From the NCBI RefSeq assembly GCF_022484265.1, contig NZ_JAKVLR010000001.1:248001-312000 (forward strand): a stretch of 64,000 bases of DNA. Reading direction: 5' to 3'. The notes beneath the pieces are model-generated. The model saw only the letters and a program-made list of their open reading frames with translations, made no database searches and had not been told where the DNA came from. The DNA is from Companilactobacillus sp. GTDB lineage: Bacteria > Bacillota > Bacilli > Lactobacillales > Lactobacillaceae. Of the stretch, positions 15,772-23,798 are shown piece after piece. Numbering within the stretch: the first letter of the stretch is position 1; each line of letters starts with the position of its first letter. Made by a program: the position numbers and the translations under genes.

Positions 15772-16876
15772 TTTAATTGGTCTGTTACTGTTGGTAACAG
15801 GCTTTTTTGTTGTAGGAAACACTGAGGCTGCTAACACTGATATGGTTGATGTTAGTAACCATAATGGATATATGACTACAGCAAATTTTATTGACATGAG
15901 AAATAACTACGGCGTTAAAGCTGTAGTAACTAAAGTGACCGAAGGAACTTATTACCACGACTACACAGCAAAAAATAATATTTATACTGCACAGCAAGCA
16001 GGTCTATATATTAATGCTTACCATTTCGCTAGATACACAACGTATCAAGGCGCAGTTAACGAAGCAAATTACGCAGCGCAAATGGCAAAAGCTGACGGAT
16101 TGCCAATCGGTTCAGTAATCGTTGCTGATGTGGAAGCTAGTCAGCAACAAGGCATTTCACGCTACCAAAACAACATTAACAATCAAGCCTTCATGAATAC
16201 TATCAAACAATACGGATATCGTTCTGATGTTTACACAATGTCCAGTTGGTTAGGTTCAGTTATGGATGTTAATGCAGGTGGTTGGATTGCCAGTTATCCG
16301 TATAACGCAAGTGGCAAGCAATGGTACTCAAGTAATCACGCATGGCAGTGGGGGAGTACCTACCAGTTTGCTGGTTCGTATGGTAATTTTGACGTATCGC
16401 AACTATATGACAATTTCTACACCGGACAATTACAAGCGCTTGTTGATCCAAGACAATCAATCAACAATGTTGTATCTGTAAAAGGCAATAAATACAAAGC
16501 TTATTCTACTTATACAAAAGAAGGACAAGCTAATGAAGGTACAGATGTATTAAGTGGAACAGACTGGCAATCAGCAGGTATTATTGAAGTCGCTGGACTG
16601 CCTTATTACTACATTGGTCTGAATACGTATATTCCACAAAATAAAACTACATTCAATAGGAAAGTAGTAATTAACTATCGTTCAGATTATGGAGTTAATG
16701 CGTACAATAAAAAAGGTCAAAGTATCAAGGATAGTAATACTAGATTTAAGGGTGGTACTGAATGGGCAACAGTTGATAAGTTAACGTATATCAACAACGT
16801 TGGATGGTGCTACCAAGTTTCCACAGATGAATATATCCCAGTTAAATTCCAGCAAGGTTCTGGATTCAAGGGATAA
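15752..16876 (+). CDS. Secreted GH25 endolysin with SLAP-like binding domain
   Basis: Start ATG 15752 is chosen over an in-frame ATG at 15728 because GGGGG at 15742-15746 precedes it and it yields a clean signal peptide (MKKKVINLIGLLLLVTGFFVVG). The 374-residue protein has a GH25 muramidase domain (residues about 30-225; Asp33 and the DVE at 126-128 are the expected catalytic acids) and a C-terminal pair of SLAP-like modules ending QVSTDEYIP. Endolysins with signal peptides are exported by Sec and activated by holin action, as in Oenococcus phage fOg44. Confidence 0.88.
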   Translation: MKKKVINLIGLLLLVTGFFVVGNTEAANTDMVDVSNHNGYMTTANFIDMRNNYGVKAVVTKVTEGTYYHDYTAKNNIYTAQQAGLYINAYHFARYTTYQGAVNEANYAAQMAKADGLPIGSVIVADVEASQQQGISRYQNNINNQAFMNTIKQYGYRSDVYTMSSWLGSVMDVNAGGWIASYPYNASGKQWYSSNHAWQWGSTYQFAGSYGNFDVSQLYDNFYTGQLQALVDPRQSINNVVSVKGNKYKAYSTYTKEGQANEGTDVLSGTDWQSAGIIEVAGLPYYYIGLNTYIPQNKTTFNRKVVINYRSDYGVNAYNKKGQSIKDSNTRFKGGTEWATVDKLTYINNVGWCYQVSTDEYIPVKFQQGSGFKG

Positions 16877-16882
16877 ACATGA

Positions 16883-16888
16883 TATAAT
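16883..16888 (+). promoter_or_regulatory. Extended -10 promoter-like element
   Basis: TGA-TATAAT at 16880-16888 matches an extended -10 element just after the endolysin stop. With a start near 16895 and the terminator at 16922-16958 it would make an RNA of about 65 nt without an ORF. No convincing -35 box is present. Confidence 0.4.
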
Positions 16889-16921
16889 TAAAGTCAGTAA
16901 GACGCTCGAAAGAGTAAAAAT

Positions 16922-16958
16922 TACCCACATCTATTAATTTAGGTGTGGGTATTTTTTT
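16922..16958 (+). terminator. Rho-independent terminator of the phage late operon
   Basis: TACCCACA (16922-16929) pairs with TGTGGGTA (16944-16951), followed by seven T. Confidence 0.93.
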
Positions 16959-16990
16959 GTTTATTAATGTAAATTAATTATACAAATTCT

Positions 16991-17031
16991 GTAAAGTGAC
17001 TTTACAAGCACCACATTCTAGTATATACTAG
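16991..17031 (+). promoter_or_regulatory. SigmaA promoter with two palindromic operators
   Basis: TTTACA (17001-17006) and TATACT (17024-17029) are separated by 17 bp. The inverted repeat GTAAAG-TGA-CTTTAC (16991-17005) overlaps the -35 box, and the perfect palindrome CTAGTATATACTAG (17018-17031) overlaps the -10 box. Both are natural repressor-binding positions; the HTH protein encoded at 17368 is the obvious candidate autoregulator. Confidence 0.8.
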
Positions 17032-17060
17032 TGTCAACGAGTAAGGGAGAGGTGCTAGAC

Positions 17061-17366
17061 ATGAAAGATTACAATTCATACGTTCAAGAAAATACAGAAG
17101 GTTTTAACTATTTAACAGACATTGGAGATTATGATGTTTACCAAAATGAAAATACATTCAGAGCCATCTTACACCAAAATATTGTAGGTTGGGAAAACGA
17201 CAGATTCTATGAAATCACATTGACAGATTCAGAAACAGCTGACTTTCTTGAAGATATCGAAGGATTTGATGACGACTTAGAAATCTCATTCGACCCAGAA
17301 AACCCAGAAGCATTAACAGACAGAGATTTCTGGCTTTCAGCTATCCAAGAAACTTTGGGGGTTTAA
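17061..17366 (+). CDS. Small very acidic prophage accessory protein
   Basis: Start ATG 17061, preceded by GGGAGAGG at 17044-17051 (an in-frame GTG 17031 lies in the promoter). The 101-residue product has 26 Asp/Glu against 4 Lys/Arg, with an extreme acidic stretch near residues 60-85. It has its own promoter and sits between endolysin and attachment site, a hotspot for lysogenic accessory (moron) genes. The next gene starts one base after its stop and encodes an HTH protein. No family was recognised. An inhibitor, antitoxin or DNA-mimic role is possible but unproven. Confidence 0.75.
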   Translation: MKDYNSYVQENTEGFNYLTDIGDYDVYQNENTFRAILHQNIVGWENDRFYEITLTDSETADFLEDIEGFDDDLEISFDPENPEALTDRDFWLSAIQETLGV

Positions 17367-17367
17367 T

Positions 17368-17790
17368 ATGAATATTGAAGCTAAAATAAATACACTACTA
17401 AATGATGAAACACTAACTACATCCTACATTGCAGAGAAGTCCGGTATCAGTCGGGTAACGATCACCAACTTACGCAATGAAGACCACGTTGACATTAATC
17501 GAATGATGTACGCCAATGTGATGGCACTATCTAATATGGCTGATGATTTAGCTATTTATAGAATGGCATCTCATAACGCAGGGCTACAAAACTTTATTGC
17601 TAGGTTCGGCGTGTGGATAGGCGAGGCATATAAAGACCAACTTGATGCATACCGTTCTGATGAGATGTATATTGATGATTTAGCTATTGGTCACGTTGTT
17701 CAAGATTTAGGACATCTAGCGATAACAGACAAGGCTACTTTAATAATGCTGTACCGCACCTATGTCGAAAACTTACCAGGCGAAGAATAA
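17368..17790 (+). CDS. HTH-domain protein of the prophage accessory cassette
   Basis: A 140-residue protein with RBS GGGGG at 17357-17361. Residues about 15-45 form a helix-turn-helix of phage repressor style (TTSYIAEKSGISRVTITNLR). The remaining about 95 residues are helical and of unknown family. It forms a two-gene operon with the acidic protein under a promoter carrying two palindromes, so it probably represses its own operon. The terminator follows at once. Confidence 0.75.
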   Translation: MNIEAKINTLLNDETLTTSYIAEKSGISRVTITNLRNEDHVDINRMMYANVMALSNMADDLAIYRMASHNAGLQNFIARFGVWIGEAYKDQLDAYRSDEMYIDDLAIGHVVQDLGHLAITDKATLIMLYRTYVENLPGEE

Positions 17791-17792
17791 AA

Positions 17793-17818
17793 CCACGCTC
17801 AACGGCGTGGCTTTTTTT
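17793..17818 (+). terminator. Bidirectional terminator
   Basis: CCACGC and GCGTGG form the stem; T-run 17812-17818 follows on the plus strand and TTTTATT on the minus strand. It separates the HTH operon from the convergent 50-aa minus-strand ORF. Confidence 0.9.
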
Positions 17819-17969
17819 ATTGCAATAATGTTAGTACTGCTAGAACATCACGGCTGTAGAATAAATAATATCTATCTTCACTCCACGTGCTACGATCAAT
17901 TAAAAATTCTTTCAAGAAATCGGGTAAGTCTATCAAGTAACTTTCATGTACTAAAATTAAATCATTCAT
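17817..17969 (-). CDS. Small protein (50 aa) at prophage end
   Basis: On the minus strand AGGAGG (complement of 17977-17982) is followed by ATG at 17969 and 50 codons ending TAA at 17817-17819, inside the shared terminator. The protein starts MNDLILVHESYLIDLPDFLK and is acidic and leucine/tyrosine-rich, ending AVLTLLQ. The ideal RBS and the exact fit to the terminator argue that it is real. No family was recognised. Confidence 0.55.
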   Translation of the reverse strand: MNDLILVHESYLIDLPDFLKEFLIDRSTWSEDRYYLFYSRDVLAVLTLLQ

Positions 17970-18040
17970 GTTGTTTCCTCCTAATTTGGGTATGTATTAA
18001 ATTACGAGAAAATGCTGATTATTACCGTGGAAAATATAGC

Positions 18041-18110
18041 GGTGTTGAGTAAAACAGAGTAGTGATGAGTAAAATAAAGCACAGATTTCTTGTCCCCGAA
18101 ATGTCCCCAT
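18041..18110. other. Probable phage attachment-site region (attR side)
   Basis: TGAGTAAAA occurs at 18046-18054 and again at 18066-18074, exactly 20 bp apart, like integrase arm-type sites. TGTCCCC occurs at 18091-18097 and 18102-18108, a motif common beside Lactobacillales phage integration sites. Phage-type genes end just left and host-type genes begin right of here. The core cannot be fixed without the other prophage end. Confidence 0.4.
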
Positions 18111-18183
18111 TTGCCGTAAAGAATACCTTAACAACAGTGCTTACAGAGATTTAATTAATCCTGTACTCACCTTAAATAACGAA

Positions 18184-18219
18184 AGCTGGTTACTTTTTTA
18201 AAAGTAGCCGGCTTTTTTT
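18184..18219 (+). terminator. Rho-independent terminator
   Basis: AGCTGGTTACTTTT pairs with AAAAGTAGCCGGCT (one G.T pair), then seven T. It probably ended a host transcript that the prophage now separates from its gene. Confidence 0.9.
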
Positions 18220-18535
18220 GTTTCCTAACACTAGATGTACAATTCAAATTTTTCTCTTATTTGTTTAATTATATAAAATAAATGAAATTCATTTCAGTTG
18301 ACAAAACGTAAATCAAATTTAGTCAAAATACATATTTAATCAATAGGAAGACGCGAACAAAAAAATTTATGACATTAATATTTTGCTCTGTTTTTAATGT
18401 AAATTTCACGTAAATTAATTTTAAAACAAAAATAAAGAATTAAATTGCCATATTGTGAACTGTAATGAATTGTTTAAAAATTAGATCGTACATTATTTGA
18501 ATTTATAAACTTTAAGAATACGAGGAGAAATTTCA
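18220..18535. other. AT-rich intergenic region without recognised gene
   Basis: About 315 bp of very AT-rich sequence between the prophage-end terminator and the surface-protein gene. I see no ORF with an RBS. It presumably contains the promoter of the gene at 18536. Confidence 0.7.
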
Positions 18536-19690
18536 TTGAAAAAATTTACGTCAGCGAGCTTAACGGCTGCTATTTTATTGTCAGTTTCACCAATTCTTAG
18601 TACGAGTACAACTACCTTGGCAAGTGTGTCAGGTGAGTCAGCTTCTGAAACTAAAATTCAATCTGCAATGAATAATATCAATAGCTTAAACCTAGAGTTT
18701 GAGAAATATTTGAATATTCCAGTGGGAACTGATATTAGTGCTATTTCAAATCGTTCTAGTGTGATTGCAAATGTCAGTAGCCCCGATCAAGTCGGATATG
18801 ATTCATTGGCTACAGTGACGGCTGGAAATGTATATAAATCGATGGATGAAGCGTTAAAGGGTACCAGTACTCCGGTTTCAAATATTTCTGACGCCAAGAG
18901 TGGTACGAGATTTTACCAACCAATTAAAATTGTTTTTGACTCAAACCAAGTTGATCTTTACAAGATGACTAACAACGGGCACTCTTTTGCAAACATTAAC
19001 TTAACTGAAAATAAATACAACGGAATTGTCTCATCAAATGATATTAATTTTGTTAAATCTAAATTCAGTGGGCTAATTAAGCCTGCCGACAATACTATGG
19101 TTGACGTAAGAATTATTACTATGATTGGCAACAACGATAACGATGATAATTCAAAGGATACCTGGTCCATAACTCAAAAAAATGGCGCTGTTAAAGTTGG
19201 AACTAAAGATGTGGCCTTATATTCTGATGATGATCAGACGATTGCCAATCGACAACTTGGAAAGGGTACAATCTGGGCAACCGATGAATATCGAACAAAT
19301 GATGCAACGGGTAAGATACAATATCGAGTTTCTACTCACGAATGGGTGGATGCCCAAGATGCAGATTTTTTACAAATTGAAGCTAATAAAACTGATGAAT
19401 CAAATAAGGTTTTGTTGAAGAACGTTACAAAAGTACCTCTTGGAAGCGTAGTGGTAAATTTGAAACCAGGAAAGTCATATGATTTGTACAAGTCAGACGG
19501 TACAATTTCTAACAGAAAATTAATAGGAGGAACATCATGGATTTCTGATGAATGGTCAAGTGTTGGTAGCGATGATTATTGTTATTATCGTGTATCAACG
19601 GATGAATGGATTAAGTATGAAGTTCAAAAAGATGGATACGGAAATGGTGTTTTTATAGGAATTGATCGTGATATACCATTTACAAAATAA
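18536..19690 (+). CDS. Secreted surface protein with SLAP-like C-terminal modules
   Basis: A 384-residue protein from TTG 18536 with RBS GAGGAG at 18522-18527. The first about 30 residues are a signal peptide (MKKFTSASLTAAILLSVSP). Residues 30-210 have no recognised family. The C-terminal 170 residues hold two SLAP-like modules, each closing with a VST(H/D)EW(V/I) motif, preceded by VALYSDDDQT and YDLYKSDGT starts. It is probably non-covalently attached to the wall. The same module type is found in the adjacent prophage endolysin and baseplate protein. Confidence 0.8.
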   Translation: MKKFTSASLTAAILLSVSPILSTSTTTLASVSGESASETKIQSAMNNINSLNLEFEKYLNIPVGTDISAISNRSSVIANVSSPDQVGYDSLATVTAGNVYKSMDEALKGTSTPVSNISDAKSGTRFYQPIKIVFDSNQVDLYKMTNNGHSFANINLTENKYNGIVSSNDINFVKSKFSGLIKPADNTMVDVRIITMIGNNDNDDNSKDTWSITQKNGAVKVGTKDVALYSDDDQTIANRQLGKGTIWATDEYRTNDATGKIQYRVSTHEWVDAQDADFLQIEANKTDESNKVLLKNVTKVPLGSVVVNLKPGKSYDLYKSDGTISNRKLIGGTSWISDEWSSVGSDDYCYYRVSTDEWIKYEVQKDGYGNGVFIGIDRDIPFTK

Positions 19691-19807
19691 TGATTTTCGC
19701 TTATTAAACAGCAAGAAATAATTTTTCAAATTAGTAGAACAATGTTTGAGACTTAGAAAATTCAGCTTCATTCAGTCAAAACAATTTCACGTCTGAAGAT
19801 AAACGCA

Positions 19808-19846
19808 AAGAGCGCATTTCAAGTTTTCTTGATATGCGCTCTTGTT
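19808..19846. terminator. Bidirectional terminator-like hairpin
   Basis: AAGAGCGCAT (19808-19817) pairs with ATGCGCTCTT (19834-19843) between two convergent genes. Flanking T-runs are short, so efficiency is uncertain. Confidence 0.6.
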
Positions 19847-19890
19847 CATTGGACAAATTAATTTGCGAGTTTTTTTATCAGGTAGAAATT

Positions 19891-20178
19891 TTAACTTATC
19901 GACAGAATACTTGTAGTTTTATAGAAAACTTGTTGATCATCAAGCCTAAAATAATCAGCTTCAGCTAGTAGTCCAGCTACACCGATTTGTTGAACGGACG
20001 AGTCTAGCTCTTTTGAATTGATTGAACCCTCAAAGAATTGTGATAGGTATCCTGTTTCAAGATATCCATTGGGTTCTCCGCTGATTGTATCAACTGTGTT
20101 GTCATGTTTATATGCGTGAATAATGGTGTCGTTATTTAATGAAAGAGTTTGGTTATTTACAAATGTGATTGTGATCAT
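19891..20178 (-). CDS. Hypothetical protein (95 aa)
   Basis: A minus-strand ORF with RBS AAAAGGGG before ATG 20178. The small soluble protein starts MITITFVNNQTLSLNND and ends YKTTSILSIS; it is beta-rich at the start. It has no membrane segment, motif or operon partner. I do not recognise the family. Confidence 0.6.
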   Translation of the reverse strand: MITITFVNNQTLSLNNDTIIHAYKHDNTVDTISGEPNGYLETGYLSQFFEGSINSKELDSSVQQIGVAGLLAEADYFRLDDQQVFYKTTSILSIS

Positions 20179-20365
20179 AAAATTGCCCCTTTTTATTTGA
20201 TACCAAAATTATACCAAGCATTTGTAGTTATTAGTTCTGTGAAATAATTAAAATGTTGATTCCTGTCAATTAACTCAATTGTGGGATAATGTATCAAGCA
20301 AATCGAATGTCAAAAATATTGGGCATCTCCCATACAAATTTTTGACAATTTCAACGGGGGAAAAC

Positions 20366-21460
20366 ATGCTACTAAAGGATATGTACTCAAAAGATTTTCT
20401 TGAATCATTAGGTGATTCATTAAAAAATGTATACGGGGAATTTGATATTGAAAAATTCATGACAGATTGTTTGGTCGAAAATTGGGACGATCTAAAACTA
20501 ATGGAACGTAGTAATCAAATAACGATCAGCCTTCATAATCAGTTGCCGGATAATTTTGAAGAATCAGCAGTCATTATTGAAAAAATTGCACCTCAATTTA
20601 CTGGCTTGGTTGCGATTTGTTTACCAAATTATGTTGCTAAATATGGATTAAATGACTGGCAAGTTTCAATGAATTTATTGGAAATATTAACAAAATACTC
20701 AAGTGGTGAATTTGCCATCAGACCGTTTTTGATCAAGTATCCTGAAAAAACAGAAGCACAAATGTTGGACTGGTCAAAAAGCAAAGACATAGATGTCAGA
20801 CGACTTTCCAGTGAAGGTATTAGACCACGTCTGCCATGGGGGATTAGGTTAAAACAATATGTTGAAGATCCAACCGTAATTTGGCCGATATTAGAAAACT
20901 TGATTTATGACGATAGTGAATACGTTCAAAAATCAGTTGCAAACAATTTGAACGATATTAGTAAAGATCATCCTGACTTAGTGATTCAATTTTCAAAACG
21001 TCATTGGGGTCATCAAGAGTCTTCAGATTGGGTCATCAATCGAGGTTTACGAACTTTATTCAAACAAGGCAATCCGGATGTTTTATCCTTATTAGGTTAT
21101 GAAATAGCTGCAGCACAGTCGATTGATTATGTCCAACTGACTTCAAATTTGAAAGAAGTTAAAATCGGTGGGACCTCGACATTAAATTACCGAATTTATT
21201 CAAACGAACAAAAATCCAAACCGGTGTATTTGGGCTATCGAGTTCACTATGTGCGTAAAAATAATTCAGATTCGTACAAGGATTTTTTCATCAAGAAAAC
21301 AAATCTTTTAAAACGGGATATTTCAGGTTCGATAAATATTAAATGGAAACAATTAAGTACTCGCAAATTGTATACGGGAGAGCATCTAATTGAATTGTTG
21401 GTAAATACGATTCCAATTGCGAATGTCAAAATAGACCTTACAAATATGTTAGACAAATGA
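20366..21460 (+). CDS. alkC: AlkC-type DNA alkylation repair protein
   Basis: Start ATG 20366, preceded by CGGGGGAA (20355-20362), gives 364 residues; the longer frame from 20279 runs through the promoter region. HEAT-like helices fill residues about 1-245 and contain the signature SSEGIRPRLPWG of the AlkC/AlkD glycosylase superfamily. The last about 110 residues (from YVQLTSNLKEVKIGG) are beta-rich, in line with the Ig-like domain known in some AlkC proteins. It would remove alkylated purines such as 3-methyladenine. It stands alone. Confidence 0.8.
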   Translation: MLLKDMYSKDFLESLGDSLKNVYGEFDIEKFMTDCLVENWDDLKLMERSNQITISLHNQLPDNFEESAVIIEKIAPQFTGLVAICLPNYVAKYGLNDWQVSMNLLEILTKYSSGEFAIRPFLIKYPEKTEAQMLDWSKSKDIDVRRLSSEGIRPRLPWGIRLKQYVEDPTVIWPILENLIYDDSEYVQKSVANNLNDISKDHPDLVIQFSKRHWGHQESSDWVINRGLRTLFKQGNPDVLSLLGYEIAAAQSIDYVQLTSNLKEVKIGGTSTLNYRIYSNEQKSKPVYLGYRVHYVRKNNSDSYKDFFIKKTNLLKRDISGSINIKWKQLSTRKLYTGEHLIELLVNTIPIANVKIDLTNMLDK

Positions 21461-21508
21461 TTTTATCTTTTGTGATAATCTAGACGTATGAGATAGGGGG
21501 ATATCACA

Positions 21509-21817
21509 ATGAATGTTAATTTAAACAATCCCAATACGGGTGCTAACAAATCAGTCAAAATCGGATTCTCCTGGACCACATTTTTCTTTGGATTCTTTCC
21601 AGCAGTATTTCGGGAGGACTGGAAATGGGCTGCAATTATTTTCATGATTGAGATCATCGTATCAATTCCAACCTTAGGATTCGGATTTTCCGTGATCGGA
21701 ATAATTTTCTCGTTTTTCTATAATCGCCTATATATCAATGACTTACTTAAAAAAGGATTTGTTCCCGGAGATGACTATTCAGCAAATGCTTTGAAGTCAA
21801 AAAATTTTATAGTCTAA
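21509..21817 (+). CDS. Small membrane protein, DUF2628-like
   Basis: 102 residues with RBS AGGGGG at 21494-21499. Two hydrophobic spans (FSWTTFFFGFFPAVFR and the long AIIFMIEIIVSIPTLGFGFSVIGIIFSF region) and a KGFVPGDD tail match the small DUF2628-type membrane proteins. The function is unknown. Confidence 0.6.
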   Translation: MNVNLNNPNTGANKSVKIGFSWTTFFFGFFPAVFREDWKWAAIIFMIEIIVSIPTLGFGFSVIGIIFSFFYNRLYINDLLKKGFVPGDDYSANALKSKNFIV

Positions 21818-21903
21818 AATATAATAATAATTGTTGACTGTAACGTAACGTCATAGTTTATATTCAATAGTGAAAGTTAAATATAAATAAAGAGGTTATA
21901 CAT

Positions 21904-22851
21904 ATGAGAGCAGTCGTTGTACATAAGGCCGGTGGGCCTGAAGTTTTAAAAATTGAGGAACGTCCGATTCCGGAAGCTACTGACACGCAATCTGTTATGA
22001 GAATTCACGCGTTTTCAGTTCATCGATATGAAGTATTAACTCGTGAGGGTGGTTCTCCATCGGTTAAATTTCCTAGAGTTATTGGTATTGAAGCAGTTGG
22101 TGAAGTTTATCAACCAGCAAAGAACAGTCACTTGAAAAAAGGGCAGCGTGTATTCACTATTAGTGGGGGATTTGGTCGTGAATTTGATGGTGCCTATCAA
22201 GATTATGCTTTAGTTCCAGACAATCAGTTATATGCTGTCGACTTTAACGGATCATGGGAAAAATTTGCCAATTATCCCGAAACATTTTATACCGCATTTG
22301 GTGCATTAAAGACCATCAAACCAGAACCTGGAAAAACATTATTAGTCCGTGGTGGTACTACAGGTGTGGGGATGGCAGCTATCGAGCTGGGCAAAGCGAT
22401 GGGTATGAATGTTACAGCTACATCACGTCGTCCGGAAAGACTGCAATCCTTATTAGATTTAGGTGCTGACAGTGCGATTCTTGATACAGATGAGAAACTA
22501 GACACGACAGATTCCTTCGATAAAATTGTCGACATGGTTGGGTCAATTGCCATTGAAGATACATTGGCCCATTTAAATCGTGGTGGATTTTACACACTAG
22601 TGGGAATGTTATCGGGTGAGTGGATCTGGAATAATTTTGATCCATTTGAAAACTTGGGTGAAAAATACATTTCTGCATTTGATGGTATCGTCCGTCAGGA
22701 GTGGATTGATGAAATGTTTGAGTTGATCAACAAAAACAACCTCGAAATCCCAATATCAAAAGTATTTAAATTAGATGATATCCAAGCGGCACATGAATAT
22801 GTTATGAAAAAAGATCGTCCAATGGGACAAGTGATTGTTACAACCGATTAA
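21904..22851 (+). CDS. Zinc-independent MDR family NAD(P)H:quinone oxidoreductase-like
   Basis: A 315-residue medium-chain dehydrogenase with RBS AGAGG at 21890-21894. The N-terminal GroES-like domain starts MRAVVVHKAGGPEVL and includes GIEAVGEVYQP; the Rossmann domain has VRGGTTGVGMAAIELGKAMG. Zinc ligands of true alcohol dehydrogenases are absent, so a quinone or enone reductase is more likely. The MerR-type gene downstream may regulate it or respond to the same stress, but a terminator lies between them. Confidence 0.75.
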   Translation: MRAVVVHKAGGPEVLKIEERPIPEATDTQSVMRIHAFSVHRYEVLTREGGSPSVKFPRVIGIEAVGEVYQPAKNSHLKKGQRVFTISGGFGREFDGAYQDYALVPDNQLYAVDFNGSWEKFANYPETFYTAFGALKTIKPEPGKTLLVRGGTTGVGMAAIELGKAMGMNVTATSRRPERLQSLLDLGADSAILDTDEKLDTTDSFDKIVDMVGSIAIEDTLAHLNRGGFYTLVGMLSGEWIWNNFDPFENLGEKYISAFDGIVRQEWIDEMFELINKNNLEIPISKVFKLDDIQAAHEYVMKKDRPMGQVIVTTD

Positions 22852-22854
22852 TTA

Positions 22855-22896
22855 AAATGGGACCAATTTCTGTTGATAGAATTGGTCCCATTTTTG
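22855..22896 (+). terminator. Rho-independent terminator
   Basis: AAATGGGACCAATT pairs exactly with AATTGGTCCCATTT, followed by T. Confidence 0.93.
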
Positions 22897-22948
22897 CCTA
22901 TATTAAATTTGTTATAATGAGGTTAATTAATTAATGGAGTTTAATTCG

Positions 22949-23755
22949 ATGATCAAGATCAGTGAAATGGCTAAAATGGCTAATACTACTAGAAGGACCT
23001 TAATTTTTTACGATGAGCAAGGGCTATTTTGTCCGGCAAAAAAGACTGATGCTGGTTATCGGTTGTATGAATATGATCAGCTGTATGATCTGTTGTTTAT
23101 CTTAGGGCTACGTAATTTGGGTATTTCCGTCGATCAGATTCATGAACTTCAATCAAATGATGATGATACTGTAAATGACAAGTTACTAGGTGTTCAAAAG
23201 TCGATTGACGATAAAATTGAGAATTTATCCAAGATACAAACAGTCATTAATAAAAAAATCTCTGATTCTCGCCCTCTAAAAGACGATTCTCTATATGAAA
23301 TAGAAATAATGACTTGTCCAAAAATGATATTTTGGTGTTCCGAGAATTCTGCATCTTGTACTGATGAAGAAATTGCCCAACTATTCTCTGGATTCTATCA
23401 GCAATTAGATACCTTAGCCTATATGGATACGACTAAATCTGGTTTTTTAACGAATTTAGAAGATGCCGACCCTAAGGGATGGATGGATGCTGGATTCCGT
23501 GTGATCAAACAAACATCGCCAACGGATTCTTCAAAAATTATTCCTTCAATTATCAAGACTTCAGGAAAATATATTTCCATTCGGGTCAAAGGGGATACTG
23601 AAGGAATTCAGAACGGACTTTTAAAAATTCAGCAGGAGTGTCATTCTCAAAATTACCAAATCGACAATAATCTTTGGCAAATCAATGAAGGTAATAACTT
23701 AGCTGAACACGGCGGCACTAAATTTCAAAGATTGGAATACCATATCTTAAATTAA
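22949..23755 (+). CDS. MerR family regulator with GyrI-like effector domain
   Basis: Start ATG 22949 is preferred over 22934 because GGAG at 22936-22939 is properly spaced and MIKISEMAKMANTTRRTL is the usual MerR start. The protein has 268 residues. The HTH and wing cover residues 1-70 (YYDE-like FYDEQGLF, AGYRLYEYDQL); a coiled coil and a GyrI/BmrR-like ligand domain follow. A TATAAT box lies at 22913-22918. Such proteins activate genes in response to toxic or amphipathic compounds. The target is not evident. Confidence 0.8.
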   Translation: MIKISEMAKMANTTRRTLIFYDEQGLFCPAKKTDAGYRLYEYDQLYDLLFILGLRNLGISVDQIHELQSNDDDTVNDKLLGVQKSIDDKIENLSKIQTVINKKISDSRPLKDDSLYEIEIMTCPKMIFWCSENSASCTDEEIAQLFSGFYQQLDTLAYMDTTKSGFLTNLEDADPKGWMDAGFRVIKQTSPTDSSKIIPSIIKTSGKYISIRVKGDTEGIQNGLLKIQQECHSQNYQIDNNLWQINEGNNLAEHGGTKFQRLEYHILN

Positions 23756-23798
23756 AAATATCCTCTAATTCGTTTATCGAATTAGAGGATATTTTTTA
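23756..23798. terminator. Bidirectional terminator
   Basis: AAATATCCTCTAATTCG pairs with CGAATTAGAGGATATTT, with T-run on one side and A-run on the other, between convergent genes. Confidence 0.93.

Noticed and set aside
17762..18052. 96-aa plus-strand ORF starting in the HTH gene end
   Set aside because: Reads through a terminator hairpin, has no RBS, and is the opposite strand of the better supported 50-aa gene.
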